Source: Chara braunii (Eukaryota > Streptophyta > Charophyceae > Charales > Characeae). From it: a stretch of DNA of 64,000 nucleotides. The stretch covers positions 1,617,823 to 1,681,822 of the forward strand of contig BFEA01000115.1 of assembly GCA_003427395.1 (NCBI GenBank), written 5' to 3'. A program made the position numbers and the translations under genes. The first letter of the stretch is position 1, and every line of letters begins with the position of its first letter. Under the pieces are notes generated by a model, which worked only from the letters and a program-made list of their open reading frames with translations, was not told the DNA's origin and did not search any database. Positions 55,200-64,000 of this stretch are shown piece by piece.

Positions 55200-55580
55200 C
55201 AATCTGGTCGACCCTCTCCCCTCCCCTGAAACTGGCCATGCTGCATCCCATGCCTGTGCAGATCAGATGGACTCCACCACTGACAGTGAGGGGGGGTCCT
55301 TCAGAGGACCGTAGCTGCACCGTGCAGTTGTGTCTGCATATGGCGCAGGTCGGTTAGCATGTGCATGCCATAACCTCTGCTTCAAACGCTATGATGAACA
55401 ATTCGGCCAACCCTCCCGCCAGGCTCCGTCGCCTGCCTGTTGAAAACATACAGACTCTGCCGCTGATTGTGAGGGGGGCCCTTCAGAGTATGGGAGCTGC
55501 ACCACACAATTGTGTCTCTATACTAGCACAGTTCAGCTATAGCATGTGCATGACATGATCTCTTCTCCAAAGGCTATGAA
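55200..55580. repeat. about 195-bp tandem duplication
   Basis: Copies at about 55208-55400 and 55410-55590 share gtgaggggg.(t/c)ccttcagag, gagctgcacc.(t/c)(g/a)ca.ttgtgtct, gcatgtgcatg(c/a)cat and gctatga.g. They are moderately diverged. Confidence 0.75.
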
Positions 55581-55677
55581 GGCATGATCGCGGCCAGCCT
55601 CTGCCATGAAAACTCTGACCTGTTGTCTTGCACTCATCTCCACCACCCCCTTATAACTTGCTCGATATGTTGTTGTG

Positions 55678-55983
55678 GCCTTGACGTGCAATATGCTTGA
55701 ATAACCGCGAACGCGACCCTGCATTCCCACTGGCATGTCAGCAACATGCCATATGTCAGGAGGCTTTCATGGCGAGTATGCACCGNNNNNNNNNNNNNNN
55801 NNNNNNNNNNNNNNNNNNNNNNNNNNNNNNNNNNNNNNNNNNNNNNNNNNNNNNNNNNNNNNNNNNNNNNNNNNNGCCTTGACGTGCGATATGCTTGAAT
55901 AACCGCGAACGCGACCCTGCATTCCCACTGGCATGTCAGCAACATGCCATATGTCAGGAGGCTTTCATGGAGAGTATGCACCG
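55678..55983. other. scaffold gap (90 N at 55786-55875) with duplicated edges
   Basis: The 108 bases left of the gap (55678-55785) recur right of it (55876-55983) with only two differences. This is the pattern of two overlapping contig ends placed side by side instead of merged, probably two alleles. Confidence 0.9.
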
Positions 55984-56198
55984 CTACTGTGTGGACTGTC
56001 CCCGATACCCTCACCGGCGACATCACATCCTCTCTGTTCATGTCCCAGATGTAACGTTGGGCATCCTCCGTCCACATTTGTAATCGAACTCCCTCCATCC
56101 TTGCCAGATCAATAACAGACACGGCGGCGTGGGGGGAGAATAGACTTTCACACGAACCCACCTACAGTGCACCATACTCGAAGAGTATCGCTGCAAGA

Positions 56199-56540
56199 GT
56201 GGAAGCTGCAGACCAGGTCTTGCGACCACAAAACACCCTTACTTTGGATCAGTGTCCATCATCGCCGCCCATAAAGAGGGAATATCAGTTGTGGAACCCC
56301 AAGAAACTTTCTCAATGCTGCACTGTGATGCCCCACATGAGATTAGGCTGGCATGTGATTGGCATGCTTTGCCTTGCGAGGATTTTTAAGGTACAGCCCA
56401 TGCAGGCCCTTGTTTTCACACGTATGATGACAGTCAACATTGTAGTCGTGGACGACCCCCGGACATGGTATGCCCTACTTGTAGACGGGCGGGAATGGGC
56501 ATGCCTGTGTGATTGCGTCGGAGTGCCTCTGTGTTCCTAG
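56199..56540 (+). CDS. hypothetical ORF, weak
   Basis: A 113-codon frame with a fairly natural composition (MPHMRLGWHVIGMLCLARIFKVQPMQALVFTRMMTVNIVVVDDPRTWYALLVDGREWACLCD). No family recognised. It lies alone between tandem repeats and a (GT)n tract and may be a piece of a decayed mobile element. Evidence for expression is absent. Confidence 0.2.
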   Translation: MEAADQVLRPQNTLTLDQCPSSPPIKREYQLWNPKKLSQCCTVMPHMRLGWHVIGMLCLARIFKVQPMQALVFTRMMTVNIVVVDDPRTWYALLVDGREWACLCDCVGVPLCS

Positions 56541-56854
56541 CATGTGGGAGACAATGTGCTGTGACTTTTGTCTACCCGGCTGCGAGAATTGGTTGCAGTG
56601 CTTCTGTAGTCCATACCTGTACCGGTCCTGTGCGGTCTGCCAGGGCGTGAGGGGCGCTTGTGGGGTATCAAATTCTAGGGGACGTCTGCTTCTCGGCTCC
56701 TTTTTCTGTGCAACCTGAGTTTTCAGAACCTTGTGAACTTCGGTTGTTCTGCTTCTTTCTCCTCCCACACCATCACCTACACCCTCCCAACCATCCACCA
56801 ACCCCTCACTACCCCCCAACAGCCCTTCCTCCCCGAACCTTTCCCCCCCGCTGG

Positions 56855-56917
56855 GCATGTGTGTGTGTGTCTATCCGTGTGTGTGGCAACACACATACAC
56901 ACACGCGTGCGTGCGAG

Positions 56918-56955
<38 letters not shown>
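56855..56955. repeat. (GT)n microsatellite with interruptions
   Basis: GT-rich from 56855, interrupted by an (AC)-rich part (56887-56904), then pure GT at about 56920-56953. Confidence 0.9.
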
Positions 56956-56956
<1 letters not shown>

Positions 56957-57249
56957 GGATGTGTTCTTTTTTTTCCGTCCCCCTCCTTTTCTTTTTTTTT
57001 TTAACAAGAAATTTCATGAAAACTGGCGTTTAATTAGGGCCCAGTGGCCAAGGCAGAAACACATTATCAGAGAGCTGCAAACTCAGGGGTCAGAAGATCT
57101 CCAGTCCCGCTTCCTCGGGTGGAGCCCCTCCCCTGCACAAAGACCACTGTCTTCCAAAGGAAACTCTACCAAATCATCAATACCCGTACTCGAAGAACAC
57201 CAAAAGCCGCTGCAACACACCCTGCATCGAAATGATATGGAAATAAAAA

Positions 57250-57600
57250 ACACCCATTTCATCATCTTTTTTTTTCTTCTTTTTTTCTTGTTTTAAAGTT
57301 TTTGATTAAAAAAAATATAATTCAAGTTCCAAAAACAAAATAAAAATTATGGGGTAGATCTACAACCCTATATTTCGTTTCCCGTTTTTCTGCGTATCTT
57401 TTCTCCACAAAATAAATTTCTGTGAAAAAAAGAAACCCCCCCTCATTTCATCGTTTTTGTTTTTGTTTTTGTTTTTTAATTTTTTTCTTCATTTTTATGT
57501 TTTTGATTTTAAAAAATACATTTTAACTTTAAAAAAAAATTAAGTTAAAAAAATAAAATAAAAAATCCGAGTTTGTAGATCCCCAAAAGCTCTGCAACCC
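57250..57600. other. AT-rich, homopolymer-rich spacer
   Basis: Runs of A and T with repeated (gttttt)n at about 57450-57475. The phrase tttgtagat-cc...ctacaaccctat-like occurs in both orientations at 57350 and 57570. No gene. Confidence 0.5.
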
Positions 57601-57763
57601 TATGTTTCTTATTTTTTGCCCGCGAGAAAAATCTTTGCGGGTCGCTGTGAACCGTAATAAACTGACGGTTCAATGCCCTTTTACCGCGTTTGCAATGCGC
57701 GTTGAAAGATTCAACGCAGGACTGTGGTGCCACGTGACAGCGTGGCCAGGTGACACGTCATGC

Positions 57764-57803
57764 AAGAGAGAGCGAGAGAGAGAGAGAGAGAGAGGGAGAG
57801 AGA
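57764..57803. repeat. (GA)n microsatellite
   Basis: gagagagcgagagag... about 40 bases, followed by a G-rich stretch (57880-58030) with no gene. Confidence 0.9.
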
Positions 57804-58607
57804 GCAGCAACGGCGAGGGCGGCGGGAGCGGGAGCCAGCAGGCGCAATAGCGGCAGCGTAGTACATACTCCAGGTGGGGGAATTAAGGGGCCGTGGGGGG
57901 GGATGTTCGAGGTGCTTGGAGATGTGTGGGTTGCGGGTGGAGAGGGGGTGCTGGGGAATCGGGGAAGGTGTAAGGGGTGGGGGTGGGTTGTGTTGGGAGA
58001 AGGGGGGCAGGCCTGGTGGGGTTTGCAGTGGGACAATTTTTTTCCGTTTGCTTTTCTGGTTCTAGCACTTGGGGTGGCAGTGTGGCACCTCGTGTCCGCG
58101 CCCCCCTGTGCTCGGTGCGATCAATGAAATGCCAGAGCGGAGCATGCTCTACCATAGAACGGGGTAGAACAGGGGGAGGTGGGGTAGAGCGGGTACAGCG
58201 ACCGTTTAACCCCATACATACCCATCCTGTCAGCAGATGGGGATTTAGGCAGTGTGTGCTGAGCTACATGAATGTGGCGAGCCTTGTATGCGAGAGGCAC
58301 AGTGGAGGGGGGAGCTAATAGAAGACGTAAAAGAGAAACCATAACAGAAGCTAGAGTCAGGAAAGAGAAGAAAGAGGTGCACAGGAAAAGGCAAAATACT
58401 GGTTTTCGAGTCCATGATGTTGTCTGCTATTTTTAACACTTTATCACCAGGGACATAATATGCTCATACCACCAGAACGAGGATGTTCACACTAAGTCTC
58501 TCGAGCAACAATTTGGAAGCAACACATAGAAGGAAAACAGCATCATGGGAAATCGGGTGGGGAGTGGCACAAACTCCATGGTTTGCCTGATATGGTAGCC
58601 CGAGCTT

Positions 58608-58680
58608 TGGCCACTATTACCACCAGGTACATGCAGCCTGCTTTTGGCCACTATAATGACCAGGTACGTGCAGCCGGTGA
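58608..58680. repeat. 36-bp tandem duplication
   Basis: ttggccactat.a..accaggtac(a/g)tgcagcc occurs twice in succession with small differences. Confidence 0.8.
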
Positions 58681-58820
58681 ACCATTCGAATCTCTTTTCG
58701 AATGGGGCAGAGGGCTCGTAGTACCTACCACACTTCGCACCTACCGGCAGAGGGGAAGGAGCCTAAATCGACGGACTTGGACCGNGAAACCAAGCACGTC
58801 GCATACTTGAGAGTTAAGGA

Positions 58821-58880
58821 CACTTCTTCGTGTGTTGTACGCTCGACGAACACTTCTTCGTGTGTTGTACGCTCGACGAA
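58821..58880. repeat. exact 30-bp tandem duplication
   Basis: 58821-58850 and 58851-58880 are identical (cacttcttcgtgtgttgtac...). The length keeps reading frame, but no gene is recognised around it. Confidence 0.95.
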
Positions 58881-59401
58881 TGGGACTAAGCAGGGCGCTA
58901 GCCAGACTTCTGAGGCCTCTGCTTTGACATGCACCGATATTCATAACCTAAAAGGACGGAAGGGAAAAAGCAGGGTGGGAAAGTAAAGACGGAGGGGAGA
59001 AGAACGTGGGGCACCCACGAGTGGCCTAGGCATAGCCTGAGCAGGTAAATGCCCTGACAATGCAACTGGACTTAAGACATTGGTCATTCAGGAGGGTGAG
59101 GAATGCAGCCAATAACAAAAAAAGAAAAAAAAAAAAGAGAACTGCAGCTAGTGTACCTGCTAGGTGGATGAACAGTACACACATGTAACTGTTCTAATTC
59201 CCCAATCTCTTGTGGGATCGCTTTCTTCAAAATGACAGGAACCACAGCCAGCTTGTGTTGATTCCACATTTCATAATGCATGTAGATGAGAGTGACCCAT
59301 TTGTCTGCCAATGCCAAACAACACGCCACCTAAGTGACCTAACCAACTCCTTTTCTCAAGATTTGAACACGTGATGTGTGTAGTACTGTGTAAGCTACTC
59401 G

Positions 59402-59520
59402 GCCACATGGGATGTGTACCCTCGAACCTGATGTGTACCCTGAAACCTTCCCTCCACATGGGATGTGTACCCTGCAGCCTTCCCTGCACATGGGATGTGT
59501 ACCCCCAAACCTTCCCTCTC
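59402..59520. repeat. about 32-bp tandem repeat, four copies
   Basis: Units of catgggatgtgtaccc followed by (t/c)(g/c)aaaccttccctcca-like sequence; the second unit lacks the leading catgg. Confidence 0.85.
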
Positions 59521-59529
59521 TGTCACAGA

Positions 59530-60910
59530 AAAGAAGCAAAAAGGGGATAGCATATGCGAAGGTCGGAGGGGAGGAAACGGGTGTCGACACTGTCACCACA
59601 ACAACCCCTTTTCCACCTACATGAGGAGGCGCAAAATTGAAACAGCTCTACCTCGCAATGTTAAAAATAGGCTAAATAGGCTAAATAGCAGTCAACATGA
59701 AGGACTCTAACACCGTTACTTTGGCTCGAGGTACAAGCATCATGTCCCTGGTGTTAAACCGCTAATACACAGCCCCAGCCTTGCAGAACGTTTTTGTCGC
59801 CACAAGCAAAACTACTCAAGAGGCTCCGTGCGGCCAGGCCCACTGTTGAAAAAACAAAATCGGCTGTCTCCGAAGTGGTGCGGGTTTCATGCTGACACCC
59901 TCGGGCCAATGTGTGGTGTACTGGTGGGTTACGTAAGCATGGAAACAATGTGACTATCACTAAGTTTACAGGTGCACATGGCTAAGAAGGCTGGTTCGTT
60001 CATTACTCTCAATAACCTACAACGAAACTGACTGGGAAGTGACCCACGTACTCTTCGTGTAATCATGCCGTTGATTCAGTTCCAATCATGCTGCCCCTTT
60101 TTCTACTCTATTTTCATGCCGTTGACTCGCTTGTCATCATGCGATATTGACATTTCAGTCAACTGTTCTCGTGTGGCGTTCCTGAGGTTCCCATTTTGCC
60201 ATTTTTTTTATTTTATATTTTTTTAATTTGTATATATGTATATATGTATATATGACTTTTTTATTATTTAATTTCACCATTTTCGGTAGTAACAGGTCAG
60301 TGCAGACCTCTGCTCGTCTTCCTAAGAAGGTAGGGAAAGCTGTCCGCCGTCACTGTGCTGTGGGAGCATTAGGGAATCCTACGGGTAAGACGAGCGAAAG
60401 GGTGAGACAACTGGATGCAGTGGTGGTTTAAATGGAAGTAGTGTGAAAAAGGAGAAGGGGAGACTTGGAGTGGAATCTCCGTAGCCATGCCTTACCTTGG
60501 TTCTTCGCTGACACGCAGGCATCATGGACAGGCCTTTTCAGGATCCTCAGATCTTAACAATCAGTTCCACAGTCATGAAACAAGGAATTTGTAAAATGTG
60601 GACTACTTTTGAAAACCAGGCTTTGCACCCCTTTTTTTTTTCATATAAACTTTTTAGAATATTATTTGTTTTAAAGAAAAGAAAAGAAACCGACAAGTTC
60701 ATTACGGAAAAATATTATGTATCCCAAATGACAACAACATCCCCAGAATAGGAGGGGCTTGAGTGATTCAGAAAAAGAAGGAAAAGAAAAAAAGGAAACA
60801 GAAAACAAAGAAACTGGCGTTCACCAAGGTGCACGCAGCGGGCTCTGACTCACGAAACAAAACTGGGGCCTTGCTGCCTTGCAGTCTAAAATAAAAAGCG
60901 AGAATGAGGG
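59530..60910. other. gene-free stretch
   Basis: No conserved frame, tRNA or element ends seen. (tatatg)n-like words lie at 60229-60254, and poly(T)/poly(A) runs at about 60205 and 60630. Confidence 0.45.
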
Positions 60911-60914
60911 GCTG

Positions 60915-61022
60915 GCTCCACTACTCTCGATATGTGCAGAACGAGAGTGAATCCTTTGCTAGAACACGGAAAGATACACCACCATGATTTTTGTCTTTTG
61001 GGCATGTCGAGAGTAGTGGAGC
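60915..61022. repeat. 108-bp hairpin element with 20-bp arms
   Basis: 60915-60934 and 61003-61022 are reverse complements with one mismatch (gctccactactctcga.atg). Inside lies gagtgaatc.tttgctagaacacggaaagatacac, a diverged copy of the SSR-associated repeat at about 21010 and 41600. Confidence 0.75.
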
Positions 61023-62582
61023 GAGGCCCTATCATGGCCCTGGGGTCGGGACCCACTAGCAGCATTGTACAACATGTGTGATGCTGTTTTTGCAGTAAAA
61101 AAATGGTTTTGTCGATTTTTGCAGATTTTAAAACCTCTTTTTTCAGTGAATTAAAAAAAGAAAAGCATTTTCTGGTTTCTCCTGTCAGCCAATGGACAAG
61201 GATGGGTTCTTCAGTCAGCCAATGGCCCAATGGGCTGCGTCCGCTGAAGGTCTTTTTTTTCTTTTTTTGGGAAAATTTTCAACATTTATTGCAAATGGAA
61301 AGAAAGAGGCCGGGAATTCCTCACAATCAACCCGGAGAATACTGGGGCCTTTACCAGCTTAGGCTGGTGCTGGAAACCGGGTCCAGCGTCCCAATTCTTT
61401 CCTCTAAACCAAACTCTTCCAAAAACAGGTCCATGAAAAAAAAAGACTGACGACTTAAAAGGGTGGCACTCCCCTCGTCTGCTAGCTTCATAATTGTGAC
61501 ATGCTGGATCAACTTTGCCTAAAATTCTACAGAAGACCTGAATTTCAACAAATGATGGAAGTTTAAAACCCGTATCACTACTTTACGAAAGGAGAGAGAG
61601 TCTACAGCGACTTTCTCATTCCCAGTGACAAAACCTGCCCGATTCTAAGCTCGAACGACTCTAGTCATTGTCGCTCGTTAACCATGCATTAAACTGCAAC
61701 GTTCCGTCCGGTCTGACTTTAACCCATTTATTAGCTGACGCCCATGTCCGCTTGAACCAGTAGAAGCTCCTGGCCCGAGGACGGCGAGGAGTACGACGCT
61801 GCGTCCAATCTGAGAAGGTCATTTTTCTGTTTTGCCGATCTCATGGAGGCTGAGGGCGTCGTTAGACACTCCTTACGAGTTCCTTGAGCCACAATGGATT
61901 TTCCTTGTGGCTCGTAAGGGAATTTGGCGGCGGCGTTCCACACATCCTTGGGGACGTCCCCCGAGGACGTATCCTTGTGGCCTGCCTGCGGCCGTTTTCA
62001 TATGAAGATATGCGGCCGCGGGCAGGGGTGTCCGTGGTCCAGCATCCGGTGTCCGTGTGGAGACGGCGTGGTCCAGTGACGTCCGGTGGAAAAGGGCACG
62101 AGGCAGGCCACATAAAATAAAATAAAAAAGGGGGACCTCAATGTTTGAAATTCAAAATTTGAGGTACAGCTCTGGTGACGACGACGACGTTCGGCTTGCA
62201 GCGCGCAGACGGTGCAGGGCTGAATCGGCCTTAGCAGCGGTGTCCCTTCCGCCCATCTCCCGGTAAGTGTACGTGTGTGCACCAGGTGCGTCCATCACCG
62301 TCGAGCTTCTCCTCCACATCGTCCGCACCGTCACACGCTGTTCCGCTAGGGGGACGACATCCATGGAAAGGCGGCTGCTTCTCGGACCTGTCCTCAAGGG
62401 GTGAGCGGGTTACGTCTCTGGGGTGCGAGGATTGAGACGGCAATGGAGAGACGTCATTCCTGTGGAGGTGGTGGCGATGGAGGGCAGTGGAGAGGGCGGA
62501 CGTGCGCTGTTGACACCGCTTGAGCGGGGCGGCCGTGTCAGCCGTTATTCTTTGTTGTCAGCAGGAGAGGGCGCTGGGATGA

Positions 62583-62989
62583 ATGAAGGAGCAGTTGCAC
62601 GCGCGTAGAAGAAGGACGCTGATGCAAACTGCGGATGAAGGCCCCGACGACATGGCAACTTCGGAGGCTGTCATTGAGTTGTGCTACACGTTGGGTTGTG
62701 GCGTCATTCCACGAGCGACACTGAGGTGGTGGATCAAACGCAGGACAGGGCGGCGTGGGAAGACCTTCGACAATGCGATGATGCCGCAGATGATTACTTC
62801 AACGAGAAGCAGCAGAGGGACCACCAGAAGCAGCCCAGCGATGAGGAGCAGCAGAGGGAGCCTGCGGTACAGGTCGGCCATGAACTGTCCGGTGGAGAGA
62901 CCAGGAATGAGCACACGACAGCGGAGAAGGCAAGAGTCTTATCAGACGTGCAGCTTGTGACGACATGCATGGGAATACGACCCTTGTGA
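62583..62989 (+). pseudogene. Harbinger-type transposase N-terminal remnant, frameshifted
   Basis: One frame gives ATLRWWIKRRTG, and the overlapping frame continues AAWEDLRQCDDAADDYFNEKQQ. Read together they resemble the N-terminal part of PIF/Harbinger-like transposases as I recall them in Chara. The rest of the nuclease domain is missing; Gln/Glu-rich sequence replaces it. Identification is by resemblance only. Confidence 0.4.
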
Positions 62990-63067
62990 AGAAACCTCTT
63001 CTGTGGATGGACTGAAGGAGCCGCCGGGGGAAAAAAAATTCCGACCGTTGATGCCGGTAAAAAAACG

Positions 63068-63248
63068 CCGCCGCCACCCGATGGAGGCCCACCGCCAACA
63101 TTAGCCGTTTCGGGGCGTTGGGGGACTACGCATACGTTCCTTGAGCGTGCGAGACCACATGATGCCCGTCGAAAACGACGACGCCACCCGATGGAAGCCC
63201 ACCGCCAACAGTGGCCGTTGAGGGATGTTGGGGGACTACGCAGACGGT
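63068..63248. repeat. about 115-bp duplication inside the TIR element
   Basis: gccacccgatgga(g/a)gcccaccgccaaca and gttgggggactacgca occur twice, starting near 63075 and 63181. Confidence 0.8.
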
Positions 63249-63403
63249 GGAGGGCGGGAATGTCCGTGCTAACTACGCTGGACCACATCTGGACCACCCA
63301 AGAACCAAAACTCTCCGTCGACGCATGTCTTCACCACTCCATGAATCACGGTTCCTTGAGCTCCACTTGGAGATAAGGAAATTTTGGCTGGGGCCACAAG
63401 GAT

Positions 63404-63427
63404 GCCACAAGGAATTTTCCTTGTGGC
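63404..63427. repeat. 24-bp near-perfect palindrome
   Basis: gccacaaggaa (63404-63414) and ttccttgtggc (63417-63427) are separated by two T; subterminal in the TIR element. Confidence 0.85.
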
Positions 63428-63809
63428 GTTTTCGCATTTCTTTTTCAATGTCGTCCCCAAGGACAAGTGGAACGAGCGCGCCCCTTGTGGATTTGACGTC
63501 CCCGAGGAGTGTCTAACGAGGCCCCGAGAGCAACGAGGAAGCAACAAGGAAACGTTGCAACATCACCCCCTACCTCAAAAATGGGCAAAACTGCAACAGA
63601 TGAATAGTGGAGCTCGAACTAAAACATGAAAAGAAGTAAGTCTTTGTAGAATGCGGATTGGTTGACACTCGGGCAATGAAAGTTCACGGTTTCACAAACA
63701 GGCGGCCCGTGGATATCAATATCCATCCGCAGACTGTATGTGTCACGATAGGCGGCATGTGATTGAAAACGGCAGCAAGTAGTTCTAAAACGTCTCTAGT
63801 GGGTCCCGA

Positions 63810-63855
63810 CCCCTGCTCAGGGATGACACACATAAATTGAAAAATGGTTCAAATT
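63810..63855 (+). pseudogene. truncated U6 snRNA 3' end with A-rich tail
   Basis: cccctgctcagggatgacac, then acataaattgaaaaatggtt and caaatt, match the last ~46 bases of U6. Most differences are C-to-T or G-to-A at former CpG sites. An A-rich run follows (63856-63887). The 5' part of U6 is missing and other sequence is joined there. Confidence 0.75.
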
Positions 63856-63944
63856 AAAAAATGAAAAAAAAAATAAAAAAACAGTTGTCATTATTTTTGT
63901 CGTCTTGTGCATGTGGTGAGTGGTCGAGTGAGAGGCCTACCGTG

Positions 63945-63978
63945 AACAGGACACATAAATTGAAAAATGGTTTAAATT
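63945..63978 (+). pseudogene. second truncated U6 3' end with poly(A)
   Basis: acacataaattgaaaaatgg followed by tttaaatt matches the U6 3' terminus with the same decay pattern and is followed by at least 20 bases, nearly all A, to the window end. It shows a second, shorter fusion about 140 bases after the first. Confidence 0.65.
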
Positions 63979-64000
63979 AGAAAAAAAAAAAAAAAAAAAC

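Larger units (their letters stand above)
61859..63519. mobile_element. 1.66-kb DNA transposon with 15-bp TIRs, PIF/Harbinger-like remnant
   Basis: Exact inverted ends tcgttagacactcct (61859-61873) and aggagtgtctaacga (63505-63519). Subterminal parts share ttccttgag and ccttgtggc motifs. The interior holds a broken transposase-like fragment, a ~115-bp duplication and a 24-bp palindrome. A clear target-site duplication is not seen; if the true ends are 2-3 bases inside, the flanks read tta and taa. Likely non-autonomous. Confidence 0.7.

Noticed and set aside
1-64000. CRISPR array, bacterial operon or rRNA genes
   Set aside because: No regularly spaced identical short repeats with unique spacers, no Shine-Dalgarno-led gene series, no rRNA signature; the window is eukaryotic.

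Overview
This is a repeat-dominated plant-type nuclear window. It most likely comes from a streptophyte (charophyte) green alga, and Chara braunii is my best guess. The basis is: a FLOWERING LOCUS C EXPRESSOR-like coiled-coil protein and an MTR3/RRP41-like exosome subunit of plant type; mitochondrial-type tRNAs and nad5 close to charophyte/bryophyte sequences; very long (GA)n/(GT)n tracts; and Gag/Pol families resembling those I recall from Chara. The species call is inference. Only two ordinary protein genes are convincing: the FLX-like gene at 3211-4044 and the MTR3/RRP41-like gene at 52148-52900. There is one U6 snRNA-like locus at 6918-7014.

Layout. 1-2450: tandem and low-complexity repeats. 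2450-9400: FLX-like gene, then intergenic sequence with the U6 locus. 9400-11670: microsatellites with an SSR-associated repeat. 11671-18873: a decayed L1-type LINE with a 16-bp target-site duplication. 18874-22100: more SSR-associated repeats, a hammerhead-like core and an N gap. 22100-26900: mitochondrial DNA moved to the nucleus (trnF, trnM-like, group II maturase piece, nad4 piece, nad5 exon, trnR), with a MITE inserted into nad5.

27400-33806 is a plus-strand Ty3/gypsy element, here called G1, with gag, protease, RT, RNase H and integrase. Its integrase carries a second MITE of the same family. A 16.1-kb minus-strand gypsy element, here called G2 (33807-49899), is nested just after G1 pol. 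G2 has 2.46-kb LTRs, a tRNA-Asp-type primer site, a duplicated unknown domain upstream of gag, a pol with the integrase core missing, an SSR-rich insertion inside pol, and an opposite-strand ORF beside the 3' LTR. G1 sequence appears to resume at 49904.

50300-64000: SSRs, the MTR3/RRP41-like gene, tandem repeats, a scaffold gap with duplicated edges, a 1.66-kb terminal-inverted-repeat DNA element with a PIF/Harbinger-like remnant, and two truncated U6 3' ends with A-rich tails at the window end.

Most coding sequence here is decayed transposon. The layered insertions give a relative history: mitochondrial DNA entered the nucleus before the first MITE, G1 before both its MITE and G2, and G2 before its SSR block. 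One feature is an artefact: an exact Nextera-type mate-pair junction adapter at 29577-29614, flanked by a 161-bp duplication, lies inside G1 gag.
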